This document shows, in pieces, positions 54,551-64,000 of a stretch of 64,000 nt of DNA. The translations under genes and the position numbers were made by a program. Positions within the stretch are counted from its first letter, which is position 1. Each line of letters begins with the position of its first letter. Under the pieces are notes generated by a model. That model saw only the letters and a program-made list of their open reading frames with translations. It was not told the origin of the DNA and searched no databases. Origin of the DNA: Wurfbainia villosa (Eukaryota > Streptophyta > Magnoliopsida > Zingiberales > Zingiberaceae); NCBI GenBank assembly GCA_025175895.1, contig CM046000.1:39406720-39470719 (forward strand), given 5' to 3'.

Positions 54551-56200
54551 CTAGCGTGAATCAATCACGCTCTTAGGAACCCAAAACCTATTGGAGCTCC
54601 TAGGGTTAATTAGGTATTCCTTAGGGATAACCTCCCTAGATACCTTCCTAATGACCTTCCTAGGCTTATTAGCCTTGGTCATTTTGGTCTTGCCTAGGTT
54701 AACCTTAGGGATTGCCTCCCTAACAACCTTCTTAGTGGCCATCCTAGGTTTCTTCGAAACCATGGCCAATAGGCACACACCTTGGTCAACTCTAGGGATG
54801 ACTTCCCCATTGACCTTGGTCTTCCTAGACCTAGTTAGTGTTCCATAGTCAAATGGAACACTATGGTAAGCCACCTTAGGCTTAGGTTTTTGACCCAAAC
54901 CCTTCTTGCCTTTGGTTGACTTTTGTCTTTTAGATCCTACTTGTTGACTTTGATTATTTGACCTAAAAGTTTGACCAATTGACCCTTGCATTTGATTTTG
55001 CATAATGTTGAGGGTCTTTTCAAGTTTTTCAAGCCTTGACCTCAAGGCTTGATTTTCCTTTTCTAATATCTCAATTTTTGATTTTTCATTTTCTCTTGAG
55101 ATATTTCTATTTCTAGGCATATGTCTAGATTCCTTAGCATTAAAGCCTAGATGTTCTCCTATTTTCTTAATGCTTTCCTTAGGTAATATATTTTTAGGGA
55201 CATTAGTCCCAAATTTCTTCTTATTTCCTAAGTGAACACTCTTAGCACCTAAACAAAAGTATTTATTTCTATTAGCATGCTTTTCATGGCAAATTGCAAG
55301 AGAATTAAAATTCCTAGCATGCTTTTGACTTTTAAATTTAGAAGATGCATTATTGAAATATACCTTAGGGTTTGCCTTGGAGGCTCCCCCTACATGTATA
55401 GCTCCTTCTTGGGTCTTTTTGCTCCCCCTAGGGCATTGATTTCGGTAATGCCCCGGTTGCCGGCACTTGAAGCAAATGACTTGCTCCTTGCTTTTGATAG
55501 TTGGAGGACCGGTCTCCTTGACCTTTGGAGCCGGTTGAGCCTTCTTGACCCTTTTTGGACACTTACTCTTGTAGTGTCCGGATTCCCTACACTCAAAACA
55601 AATGATATGAATTTTATTTGAACCTTGAGTGTTTGAGTTACCTAGGGTATTTGTGGTGGTGGGTGCCGGAGTTGGATTTTGAGCTTCTTCATCTTGACCG
55701 GATGTTGAAGGCTCTTCTTGAGGTTGCTCCGGTATAGAGGATGGTCTTTCCTCCTCAATCCTAGAAGTAGATGCTTCTTCCATCTCTTCTACTTCTTCTT
55801 TCTCCGATTCGGAAGTTGACTCCATCTCAACTTCCGATTCCTCACTTTCACTTGAGGATGAACTCTCCTCATGGTATCTTGCCAATTTTCTCCATAGCTC
55901 CTTGGCATACATGTAATCCCCTAGCTTGCACAAAACATCATTAGGGATTAAATCTTCCAAAAGTTTCGTTACCTTAACTTCGGTCTTGAGCTTTTGGCGT
56001 TGCTCTTGGGTCCACTTTTTCAATTTTAGGACATTCCCCTTCTTATCCCTAGGGGGTTCAAGGCCTTCAACGAGGATGAACCAATCCTCTATGTTCATCA
56101 TCAAGAATGTTTCCATTCTTGCTCTCCATGCCGGAAAATCTTCTGGATCATATGGAGGTGGAGTGTTGATTTCCCATCCAAGCTTGTCTTGGAATTCCAT
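54551..56200 (-). CDS. gag: intact gag-like protein of element F (short gag core, two CCHC knuckles, coiled coil)
   Basis: 549 codons from ATG 56200 to the stop at 54551; an in-frame GTG two codons upstream is not favoured because A and B start at the equivalent ATG. The N-terminal ~110 residues hold PPPYDPEDFPAWRARMETFL and a shortened UBN2-type region ending AKELWRKLARYHEE; the second half of the core seen in G is missing. An acidic Ser/Glu-rich linker follows. Knuckle 1: C201, C204, H209, C214 (CFECRESGHYKSKC). Knuckle 2: C243, C246, H251, C256 (CFKCRQPGHYRNQC). A coiled coil lies about 372-405 (ENQALRSRLEKLEKTLNIMQ), then a basic tail ending NRFWVPKSVIDSR. It probably binds element RNA in a particle. 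Confidence 0.88.
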   Translation of the reverse strand: MEFQDKLGWEINTPPPYDPEDFPAWRARMETFLMMNIEDWFILVEGLEPPRDKKGNVLKLKKWTQEQRQKLKTEVKVTKLLEDLIPNDVLCKLGDYMYAKELWRKLARYHEESSSSSESEESEVEMESTSESEKEEVEEMEEASTSRIEEERPSSIPEQPQEEPSTSGQDEEAQNPTPAPTTTNTLGNSNTQGSNKIHIICFECRESGHYKSKCPKRVKKAQPAPKVKETGPPTIKSKEQVICFKCRQPGHYRNQCPRGSKKTQEGAIHVGGASKANPKVYFNNASSKFKSQKHARNFNSLAICHEKHANRNKYFCLGAKSVHLGNKKKFGTNVPKNILPKESIKKIGEHLGFNAKESRHMPRNRNISRENEKSKIEILEKENQALRSRLEKLEKTLNIMQNQMQGSIGQTFRSNNQSQQVGSKRQKSTKGKKGLGQKPKPKVAYHSVPFDYGTLTRSRKTKVNGEVIPRVDQGVCLLAMVSKKPRMATKKVVREAIPKVNLGKTKMTKANKPRKVIRKVSREVIPKEYLINPRSSNRFWVPKSVIDSR

Positions 56201-56257
56201 CTTCACCCTCTAGCCTTTTGCCTTAGCTCTCGGTTGTTAATCCGTAGAAGAGCCCCG

Positions 56258-56270
56258 GACTCTGATACCA
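56258..56270 (-). other. primer-binding site of element F
   Basis: Minus strand TGGTATCAGAGTC two bases inside the LTR; one base differs from the usual TGGTATCAGAGCC. Confidence 0.85.
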
Positions 56271-56272
56271 CT

Positions 56273-57667
56273 TGTTAGGAATATTGGAATGGCTAGAGGG
56301 GGGGTGAATAGCGTAGATGAAATTCGATCGCGTTTGTGTCTACAATTTCGTTAGTGCGCAGCGGAAATAGAAATAATAAAAGCAATAACGAAATAGACAA
56401 CAAGCTAACACAATGATATAACGTGGTTTGGAACCGTACGGTTCCTACTCCACGGATCGAGCTCTAAAGAGCCCTAGTGATGCACACACACTCACTAATG
56501 ATAAACACTCCTTCTCGACACAAGTCGGAGGCGGAGAAACCCCTTACAATAGGTCTTACAATAGTAAGAACGAAATACAAGCAATATACAATGTAAATAT
56601 GAAATACAAGTAAAGAAAAGACTTTACAACACTTGCTTTGATTGCTTGTATGCTTGGTTGCTTGCTTGCACTTGGAGACCTGATTTACACCAACAAATCG
56701 CCCCAATAGCCCTCAAGAACCGATTCATTTTTCCTCCATCACGAGCTCCATATATAGCTTCAACCTGTGCTAGAAAAAATCTATCACGATCCGACGGGAC
56801 AATCACGATCGATGCCATCGTTGTCGTGAGACAACGGCTAGTTCCACGTTGGATAAGTCCAACAGAACTACCATCACCGACCGACAGACCATCGCCGATC
56901 GATGGAGTCTTCACTGACCACCGAGTCTCGACTCCATTCTCGGGTCAATTTCGAGCAGCACCACCGATCGATCACACGATCACCGATCCGCCGAGCTATC
57001 GCTCGATCGCCTCACCTTTGGCGATCGCTAGGCCATAACCCGCAATAAATCCTAGTTGATTTCGGTCCAATGATCGCCACATGGCACCCCGACCGGGCAC
57101 ACCTCAAACATGAGGTTTTAACCCAAGTATGGTTCCCCCATACTTGCTAGACCACCCTTAGCCTAGACCTAAGCCTTCTAGCCACCTCCATCAGCCTCAC
57201 GCCTCTCGGATCCCTCCAAGTCATCCATGACTTGTTCATCCATCGCGCTAGCCTTCAGGTGCTTCCGTTGGCTATGTCATGCTAACGGTGTCTACACCGC
57301 CAAGGCACATTGGACTTACGCCGCCAAGACTCCGCTTGGACTTTACGCCGCCAACCATTGGACTTATGCTGCCAAGACTACTGCTTGGACTTTACGCCGC
57401 CAATATCAATCCCCTTGGACTTCTAATACCAACCCATGTTGGACTTTCCATGCCAAGACCATGCTTGGACTTTCTATGCCAAGACCATGCTTGGACTTTC
57501 CCTTGCCAACCCATGTTGGACTTTTCATGCCAAGTACCCATGACTTGGACTTTACCTTGACAATTATATTGTCATATGTTTTTGTCGAAACATCAAAACA
57601 CATCAAAACATTACTCGAGCCAAACTCGAGTCCTGGTCAATCGTGACCTGGGCCGATTGCACCAACA
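56273..57667 (-). repeat. 5' LTR of element F
   Basis: 1395 bp, TGTTAGGAAT...CACCAACA on the plus strand. It has no exact CAGTCGACTG; at 56784-56820 it reads ATCACGATCCGACGGG and CACGATCGATGCCATCG where the 3' LTR has decamer words. Other parts agree closely with the 3' LTR. Confidence 0.9.
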
Positions 57668-57672
57668 GTAAA

Positions 57673-57956
57673 GGTTACCTCCACCTAGCTTGGTGTAAAG
57701 GAGAGACCAATAGTGATTGGCTTTGGAGGAGTGATTCACCTCGGACGAATCGGGATTGTGGATTAGCGGTGTAGCCGTGAACCACGTTACGACATTGTGT
57801 TAGCATTGTCTTTTTCCTTTGCTTTGTCTTTATTTGTTTAATTTGCTTGTATTGTTGTTTCCGCTTGCACTAATCTAATTGTAGACGAGCAAATTACGAC
57901 ATCCATCGTAAGAGGGCTATTCACCCCCCTCTAGCCGGCCGTTTCGATCCCCAACA
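57673..57956 (+). repeat. 3' LTR of element G, right part
   Basis: Continues after F with GGTTACCTCC and ends CCCCAACA. It has CTATTCACCCCCCTCTAGCC near the end. It aligns with 46976-47260 of the 5' LTR, and TTAGG follows. Confidence 0.9.
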
Positions 57957-59299
57957 TTAGGGATGACTTCCCTATTAACCTTGATTTTACTAGACCTAAA
58001 TTTAGTTCCATAATCAAATGGAACATTGTGATAGGATTTAGGATTGTGACCCAAACCTTTCTTGTCCTTGACCGGTTCTTGTCTCCTAGGTCTTAGATTT
58101 TGATCCTTTGATCCCATAATTGAGTTTATCATAATTTTGAGGGTCTTTTCTAATTTTTCAAGCCTTGACATCAAGGCTCGATTCTCTAATTCTAATTTTC
58201 CCAATTTTGATCTATCATTAGATTTTTGGGAAAGGCTCTTCCTCTTAGGCATGTGTCTAGCCTTTTTAGGGTTAATGCCTAAATTTTCTTCTATCCTTCT
58301 AATGGACTCCTTAGGTAGGATTTTTCTAGAATTAATGTGTCTAGGTTTGTCCTTAGGTAAATCAACATGCTTGGCACCTAAGCAATAGTATTTATTCCTA
58401 CTAGCATGCTTTTCATTAACAATAGCAAGTGAATTAAAATAATTTCTAGCATTCTTCTTAGTCCTAGAGCTAGAAGGTGCATTAAGATATACCTTAGGGT
58501 TTGCTTACTTGTGTAGCTCCTTCTTACCCTTTCTTTCTCCCCCTAGGGCATTGGCTTCTATAGTGTCCCCTTTGGTTGCATTTGAAGCACACAATGTGCT
58601 CTTTGCTCTTCTTAGCGAGGACTCCGGCATCCTTTGACTTTTGATTGACTTTTGGTGCCAGTGCTTTCTCCTTAGCCAACTTTGGATACTTACTCTTGTA
58701 ATGCCCTTTTTCCCTGCACTCAAAGCAAATTATATGATCTTTACTATTAGGAATTGCATTTGAGTTACCTAGGGTAGTGGTAGGCACCGGAGTTGATTCT
58801 TCATCCCTCCCGGAGGTTGAAGCTTCTTCTTGCTCTTCCTCTAGCATCAGTGATCTAACCTCCACTTTGGATGTTGAGCATCTCTCACCTCGAGCTCTTG
58901 GGATGATGATGTGCTTTCCTTGTCTTGATCTTGGGAGGATGAACAATCTTCTTCGGTATCCTTCTCTACTTGTGCCGGTTCAGGAATTTCGAGGAATTTT
59001 ACCAACTTGCTCCACAATTCCCTCGCATCCCTATATTTACCTAGTCTAGACAAAATAGCGTTAGGTATCAAATTTGCTAGCATTATTGTTACCTTAACGT
59101 TTGTCTTGAATTGTTGTCATTGCTCCTTGGTCCGTCTTGAGTTTCCTAACGGCTTGTTGTCTTCACCCCTAGGTACTTCAAAACCATTTTCAATGATTAG
59201 CATTGTATCGAAATCGATTTCGAAATATACCTCCATCCGTTTCTTCCACCAAGAGAATTCTCCTTCAAATTTCGATGGTTTGATGTTGATGCCAACCAT
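57957..59299 (-). pseudogene. gag of element H, N-terminal and central part
   Basis: ATG 59299 starts MVGINIKPSKFEGEFSWWKK, like G, and then reads RMEVYFEIDFDTMLIIENGF like E. A stop occurs after RRTKEQ; other frames continue with ANLIPNAILSRLGKYRDARE-LW, an acidic linker, CFECREKGHYKSKYPK (knuckle 1 with its last Cys changed to Tyr), CFKCNQRGHYRSQCPRG (knuckle 2 intact), and a coiled-coil segment ENRALMSRLEKLEKTLKIM. Several frameshifts make it inactive. It is cut by G at 57957. Confidence 0.82.
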
Positions 59300-59343
59300 C
59301 TTGTCGTGCTTGTGTTGGCGATGAGTCTGCGATAAGCTCCTCG

Positions 59344-59354
59344 CTCTGATACCA
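59344..59354 (-). other. primer-binding site of element H
   Basis: Minus strand TGGTATCAGAGC-type sequence just inside the LTR end. Confidence 0.85.
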
Positions 59355-59356
59355 CT

Positions 59357-60811
59357 TGTTGGAAGATTGGTGGCCGACTAGAGGGGGTGAATAGCCCAAT
59401 TCGCATAGACGATGGAAATCGTTCATTTTTGCGTGTCGCTTGTCTACAATTATTGTTAATGTAGCGGAAACAATAGAAATACTAAACAACAATACAAGCA
59501 CACATAAATACACAATGATATACGCGGTTGGAAACCTTAGGGTTCCTACTCCACGGGGTGAGCTCAACGAGCTCGTGTTATGCGTACAACACTAACAAAA
59601 CTCCTTCTCGACAACAAGTTGGAGGTGGAGAAATCTTGTACAAGCAATTATACTAAGTAATACAAGAGTACAAGCAAAATACAAAGATAAGATGAAATAC
59701 AAGTAAAGAATACTTTATGAAACTTTGCTTTGATCACTTGCTTGTTGCTTGCTTTGGATTGCTCTTGAAGGACTGGAATGTAGCAACAATTCCCCTCCAA
59801 AATTGCCTCAAAAACTGTTGCAAAATCCTCCATCTCAAGCTTCTTAAATAACCTGCATTGAGCTGATTTCGCTCTAATCAGTCGACTGATCGTGACCATC
59901 AGTCGACTGCTCCTGTAGCCATTGTCTCACAATGACTTGATCCATGCTGGACAAGTTTCAATGGATCCACCATCAGTTGACTGATCATGCCCATCAGTCG
60001 ACTGGTAAGGCCACTAATCGAGTCATCGACACGATCACTCGACTAGAAATCCTTCTGTGGTCGAATTCACCTTGACACCGATTGCCATCCTCGGCGGGCC
60101 AAATGATGGTGTTCTGCCGATCGCTAACCCTTGGCATGATCGTTTTGGCCGTACACATCACCAAACACCAGTCGATTGCTATCAACTTGGAGCAGTTGAC
60201 TGATACTTATACGAGTCGACTGATGTCGGGTAAAACCTCAAACATCAAGTTGTTTGAGCATCCGACCGTCAGGTAAAACCTCAAACACCATGTTTAAGGA
60301 TCCAACAATCAGTCTTAGTCACTTGGCCAAGTCCACCTTATCCTCTCATGGAGTTCCCCACCGAAGCTCTCTTCCCTCGGCCTACGTCCCTCATATGCAC
60401 CAAGCGCATGGCTTCGCAATGCCATCCTTCGCATCTCTTGCCTTCGAAGTCTACTTTCCTTGGGCCTCACTCAATTCGCTCCTCGACCGACGGTCCCTCG
60501 GATGCAACAAGCGCATGGCTTCGCAATGTCATCCTTCATCGACTCAAGAACCCCGAGCCTACGAGACTAGTGAACTTGCCAAGTCCACAAGACTTCTCAT
60601 TGCCAAGGCTACACACTTGGACATACCAACACTAAGCCCCATGCTTGGATTTTCCCAACACCAAGCCCCATGCTTGGACTTTTCACCACCAAGGCTACAC
60701 ACTTGGATTTACGTGACACAATCCCATGTCATACATTTTGTCTAACATCAAAATACAGTTCAAGTCAAACTCGAGTCTGGTCAATCATGACCTGGGCTGA
60801 TTGTACCAACA
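59357..60811 (-). repeat. 5' LTR of element H
   Basis: 1455 bp, TGTTGGAAGATTGG...GTACCAACA on the plus strand. Three exact decamers at about 59879-60005. The block 60075-60150 is changed compared with the 3' LTR (GATCAGTCGATTGCC in the 3' LTR, GACACCGATTGCC here). Confidence 0.88.
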
Positions 60812-60892
60812 CCTTCAAGCTTTTCCTTCAGCCTTGCGCCTCTAGGATCCCTCCGAGTCCGTGACTCCTTCATCCTTGCGCTTGCTTCCAAG
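60812..60892 (-). repeat. LTR I, right part
   Basis: CTTCAGCCTTGCGCCTCTAG and GGATCCCTCCGAGTCCGTGA continue LTR I after H; the same series is in the F LTR (GCCTCACGCCTCTCGGATCC). It breaks at 60892. Confidence 0.55.
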
Positions 60893-61597
60893 TGTTAGTA
60901 ATATATGAGAGATGTCCTAAGGCAATCACCTTATGTTTGAACCATTTATATGATAAATGAAGATTCACTATTTGAGTATACATGTTTTCATGTATTTGAT
61001 TAGATGTTAAACTCATTTACTGAATGTCCACAATACGATTCATAGCATGAGAGAATTTGTGATTGGATCACAACTAGTGAGTATCTCTACATGTGTAATT
61101 GTGATGTATCGGAATTATCCCTAGTCAATGAATTGATGGATTTGGACACTATCGATTCTGTCGAGATTAGCATGAGGTATACTCCTTGGTGTATCCAAGC
61201 AGCTGATTCTCACTGGCTGGAGACATTGTAATGTCCAAAGTTAATCGTGGATGCTAGTTATGGTAACTAGTTCATTGGAGTGACCAGCTGTAAGACTTCA
61301 TATGGTTCTCTGCATATATAGATATGTCAATGAAGTTCTTACTGCAGCTTAAGTGCGATGTTCCTTTTACTTACGGTATTCAAGTCATCTTGATCATGAA
61401 GACTTATTCTTTGACATCTTAAGCAAGCATCTCTGAGGAGATGTGGACCCGGGATGATTGGGTATAAGTCGAAGTGATCGAAGGTGTTTGAATAGCCTAT
61501 AAAGGATTCACCACTCCTTGCGAGGAGATGTATACCCATGACCTCTCGTCGGATAGTTACTAAAGTCTTTGGCCAAAGCATTACATGTTTAGAGTAA
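60893..61597 (+). repeat. copia-like LTR or element fragment
   Basis: It starts TGTTAGTAATATATGAGAG, suggestive of an LTR start. It has no coding frame and is cut at 61597 by the next LTR. Strand and class are guesses; it may be the U3 half of another Angela-like LTR. Confidence 0.4.
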
Positions 61598-64000
61598 TGT
61601 CACGCCCCGAGAGTATGCCGTGCCGAAAAGCAAACGGACGACATCTCCCCTATACGTGGCAACATATCGGGTTAATACAAGGCCCGTAGTCCCACAACAA
61701 CAATATATAAATGGACAATACCAAACAATATATCCACAACAACACAAAAGGTGTGCACCGGTGCGACTCTAACATACTACACACAACAACGTACAAATCC
61801 ACAGCCAGATACAACACTGATTATACATGGCCATAATACAAAATAACAGCGAAAGCAAATACGTGGAAAACCCCAAATGTTCGGTGTGAGATGGGATCAG
61901 CTAGCGGAGCTCCAAACGTCCAAGGAATCTTCTACCTGTTATCTGGGCGACAGAAAACCCAGGGTCCAGGGGTGGTGAGTATAACTCAGGGGTAATATAT
62001 AGAAAGTGCATGAACAACATATAAGGATAGATCTACAAGTATACATGTGAAGATCTACAGGTATACAGCATGAGTCCAATAGACATACAGTCATATCCAA
62101 ATCTAATAACAAGTAACTACAGTAAAATCATACTCAAGGTATATACTAAACTGATCAACTGAACATAAAGTAATGTACCAACGTACCTGACGGTCTGTAA
62201 TGCCATATGCTAGATCATCCTGAACAGGTATACTATAACAGAACCATATAACGTACCAGGTCAATCCCATACCTGACCAATACTCCAACATATGAACAGT
62301 ATATGATCACCTGTACTAACAACCAGGTCCGTACCACACAATGACATGATGCTAATCAAATGCATATAACAGTCTGAATCAACGCATGTATCATGCTCAA
62401 CACATAGCAGTAAATAAAATGCAAATGACATGTATCATGATGAACAAGCATGTGCAACAATCATAGCTCAATCAAATGCAAAGATCTCATGTGCATATGT
62501 AAAACATATATCAAATAGATGCATACATATATATATCAGCAATGCATATGCATGGTCATGCCTGCGCACCCCACTCGCTACCACGACCCCAGTGTGGCCT
62601 AGGTGGCAGGACATGATAACTATCCCAACTCCAACCGTCACCACTCTCGAGTGACCGAGTTGGGTAGTATGAAACAGTAGCTAGCCCGCCATAGAGCTAT
62701 ATGCTACCCACACGGGGGTCCCTGCTGCTAGTTGCTCCGTCCCTACCCATGAGTAGACGAGCACCGCACAGACAATCGCATCACACGACCACTGTCTATA
62801 GTGGGTGAGTGCGCTAACTACCACTCCGCACAGTGGCCAAGTGCGCATCTCCAGCTACCACCATCCATAGTGGCCGAGAACGGCACGCACAATAATGCTC
62901 TGCCCTCAACCCTGCAACCACTACCCCGAGTGGCCGAGGAGGCAGGATGACTGATGACTCATCTCAACCACAAGGCAGACCCAGTCGTCAGCATGCATGA
63001 AATGTAATGATGCATAGCTTACACACAAATCCTCGCAACACTCCCTAACTCACGGGGAGACCTAGTCAACCAAAAGTCAACCATGCAAGGACTATAATCC
63101 ATAAGACTCTCTCTATCACACAAAGTCATACACACCTGACAGTCAACCATGCTAAGACCTCTAGTCAGTAGCGAGATACCATCGACCGTCCATATAACCA
63201 TACTCAGGCACACAATCCATAATGGATATACCATCACGCTAGGACCTCTAGTCCATGGTATATACTGACACCCATACACTTATCCATGCACAGACAACTA
63301 GATCCACCATAAATGCACCATTAAACGGATATGGTATAACAATCGACTCCATAATCCAAACCATCACCTAACCCTAGTGATGTAATACAGCAACCCAATC
63401 TGAAGTCACAAAGATAAACCTAACCACTTGTACTTACTGAACATCCATCAGCTAATATATAATAGGGTTTATAATTCCTATCCGTGCTAGATAATCAATG
63501 AGTAACAGAGTATATATCTCAAAGGTCAAGGCGCATAAGCATAAATGATTAAATAAGAGTGGATTTAAGGTAAAGTATAAACATAACTCCAAGATCATGC
63601 ACGAATTGATCAAAACTACGGACTGTAGATATTACCCACCTGATACGAAGCTCGAAATAATCTGTGCTATCCATCTCCACGTTCATGTATCCATCACCAT
63701 CAAAGTCCTGTACACAATGTAGAATACACTTAAGTTCTACCATACATCGAATAATCGAACCAAATCCTACAGGATGAATGAATTCATATTAACTAATCTA
63801 CCAACATCATATGAGTTGTAACTCACTACTACATTGACAAACATGACATACTTCCAACAATGAATGATCTCACCCTCTAATGGAATCCACAATACACCAC
63901 ACATAATTAGAACCTGCAATTGGACTGATCAACATCCTCATCAACAATAACCATCAAGTGTCGGCAGCACTACCTAAACACCTCCCTCAAATTCAAACAG
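61598..64000 (-). repeat. gypsy-type LTR, runs off the right edge
   Basis: It starts TGTCACGCCCCGAGAG, which read on the minus strand is the ...GGGGCGTGACA end of many Ty3/gypsy chromovirus LTRs. It has recurrent GTGGCC/CACTC words at 62570-62960 and no coding frame. The length exceeds 2.4 kb, long for one LTR, so internal sequence may begin before the edge. It is similar in plan to the solo LTR at 23488-25444. Confidence 0.55.

Larger units (their letters stand above)
51241..57672 (-). mobile_element. element F: minus-strand gag-only LTR element with open gag
   Basis: GTAAA duplications at 51241-51245 and 57668-57672 flank LTRs 51246-52642 (3') and 56273-57667 (5'). Between them, on the minus strand, are primer site, a 549-codon gag, about 1.9 kb of non-coding DNA and a polypurine tract. 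It has no protease, integrase, reverse transcriptase or RNase H. It is inserted in the 3' LTR of G. Confidence 0.93.
46033..57961 (+). mobile_element. element G: gag-only LTR element with intact gag, split by F
   Basis: LTRs lie at 46038-47260 and 50314-51245 plus 57673-57956, the 3' one split by F. The TTAGG duplications are perfect (46033-46037, 57957-57961). It has a primer site, one long gag, non-coding DNA and a polypurine tract, but no pol. Without F it is about 5.5 kb. It is inserted in the gag of H in the opposite orientation. Confidence 0.92.
27184..60811 (-). mobile_element. element H: minus-strand gag-only LTR element hosting D and G
   Basis: The 5' LTR lies at 59357-60811 and the 3' LTR at 27184-28625. 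Primer site, gag halves (57957-59299 and 45789-46037), non-coding 3' segment (45183-45788 and 28640-29611) and polypurine tract occur in the order expected for minus orientation. Two plus-strand elements, D and G, split it. Flanks CCTTT (27179-27183) and CCTTC (60812-60816) are a 4/5 target duplication. Removing D and G leaves an element of about 6.1 kb without protease, integrase or reverse transcriptase. Confidence 0.85.

Noticed and set aside
61598..64000. Possible host gene at the right edge
   Set aside because: All frames are short, and the TGTCACGCCCC start and composition match a gypsy-type LTR.

Overview
This is nuclear DNA from a flowering plant, probably a monocot with a large repeat-rich genome. 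The order Zingiberales is only a guess from the general look of the repeats. The evidence for a plant is one spliced plant-specific gene (a SINE1-type nuclear-envelope protein with a KASH tail) and dense Ty1/copia and Ty3/gypsy LTR retrotransposons. There are no bacterial-type operons, rRNA, tRNA or CRISPR features.

Layout. 1-4370 holds two minus-strand copia fragments, A (LTR 637-2265 plus gag remnant) inserted into the gag of Z (LTR 3287-4370). 4371-6900 is AT-rich intergenic DNA with a 174-bp hAT-type MITE (8-bp target duplication TTACTAAC), a candidate second MITE and a candidate SINE. 6901-9440 is the only host gene. From 9919 to the right edge nearly everything is nested LTR retrotransposon.

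The nest. Plus-strand element B (10616 to at least 25893) carries a full Angela/BARE-like copia element C (12831-21607, duplication AATTC) inside its gag and a solo gypsy-type LTR (23488-25444, duplication CATTG) in its non-coding part. B is broken at 25893 by LTR J, J by LTR I, and I by minus-strand element H (27184-60811). H contains two plus-strand elements: D (Angela-like, 29612-45177, duplication CTTAT) and G (46038-57956, duplication TTAGG). D contains E (36186-42278, duplication TAGGA) in its reverse transcriptase/RNase H region. G contains minus-strand F (51246-57667, duplication GTAAA) in its 3' LTR. The chain B-J-I-H-D-E is six levels deep, and most junctions are dated by exact 5-bp target duplications. 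The right edge holds a copia LTR fragment and a gypsy-type LTR that runs off the window.

How the parts work together. C and D encode, in damaged form, gag, protease, integrase, reverse transcriptase and RNase H. B, E, F, G and H have LTRs, a tRNA-iMet-type primer site, a gag-like gene with one or two CCHC zinc knuckles, a long non-coding 3' segment and a polypurine tract, but no protease, integrase, reverse transcriptase or RNase H. They look like non-autonomous 'TR-GAG' elements that need enzymes from elsewhere. Their LTRs carry arrays of the palindrome CAGTCGACTG upstream of a TATA box.

Most striking signal. In several LTR pairs the two LTRs agree closely outside one block, yet inside it the decamers in one LTR are replaced by CGATCG-like strings. 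The same CAG/CTG-linked change, with shortened homopolymers, damages the coding region of D. This is either a methylation-linked sequencing or polishing artefact, or a real palindrome-directed process. Read-level data would decide it.
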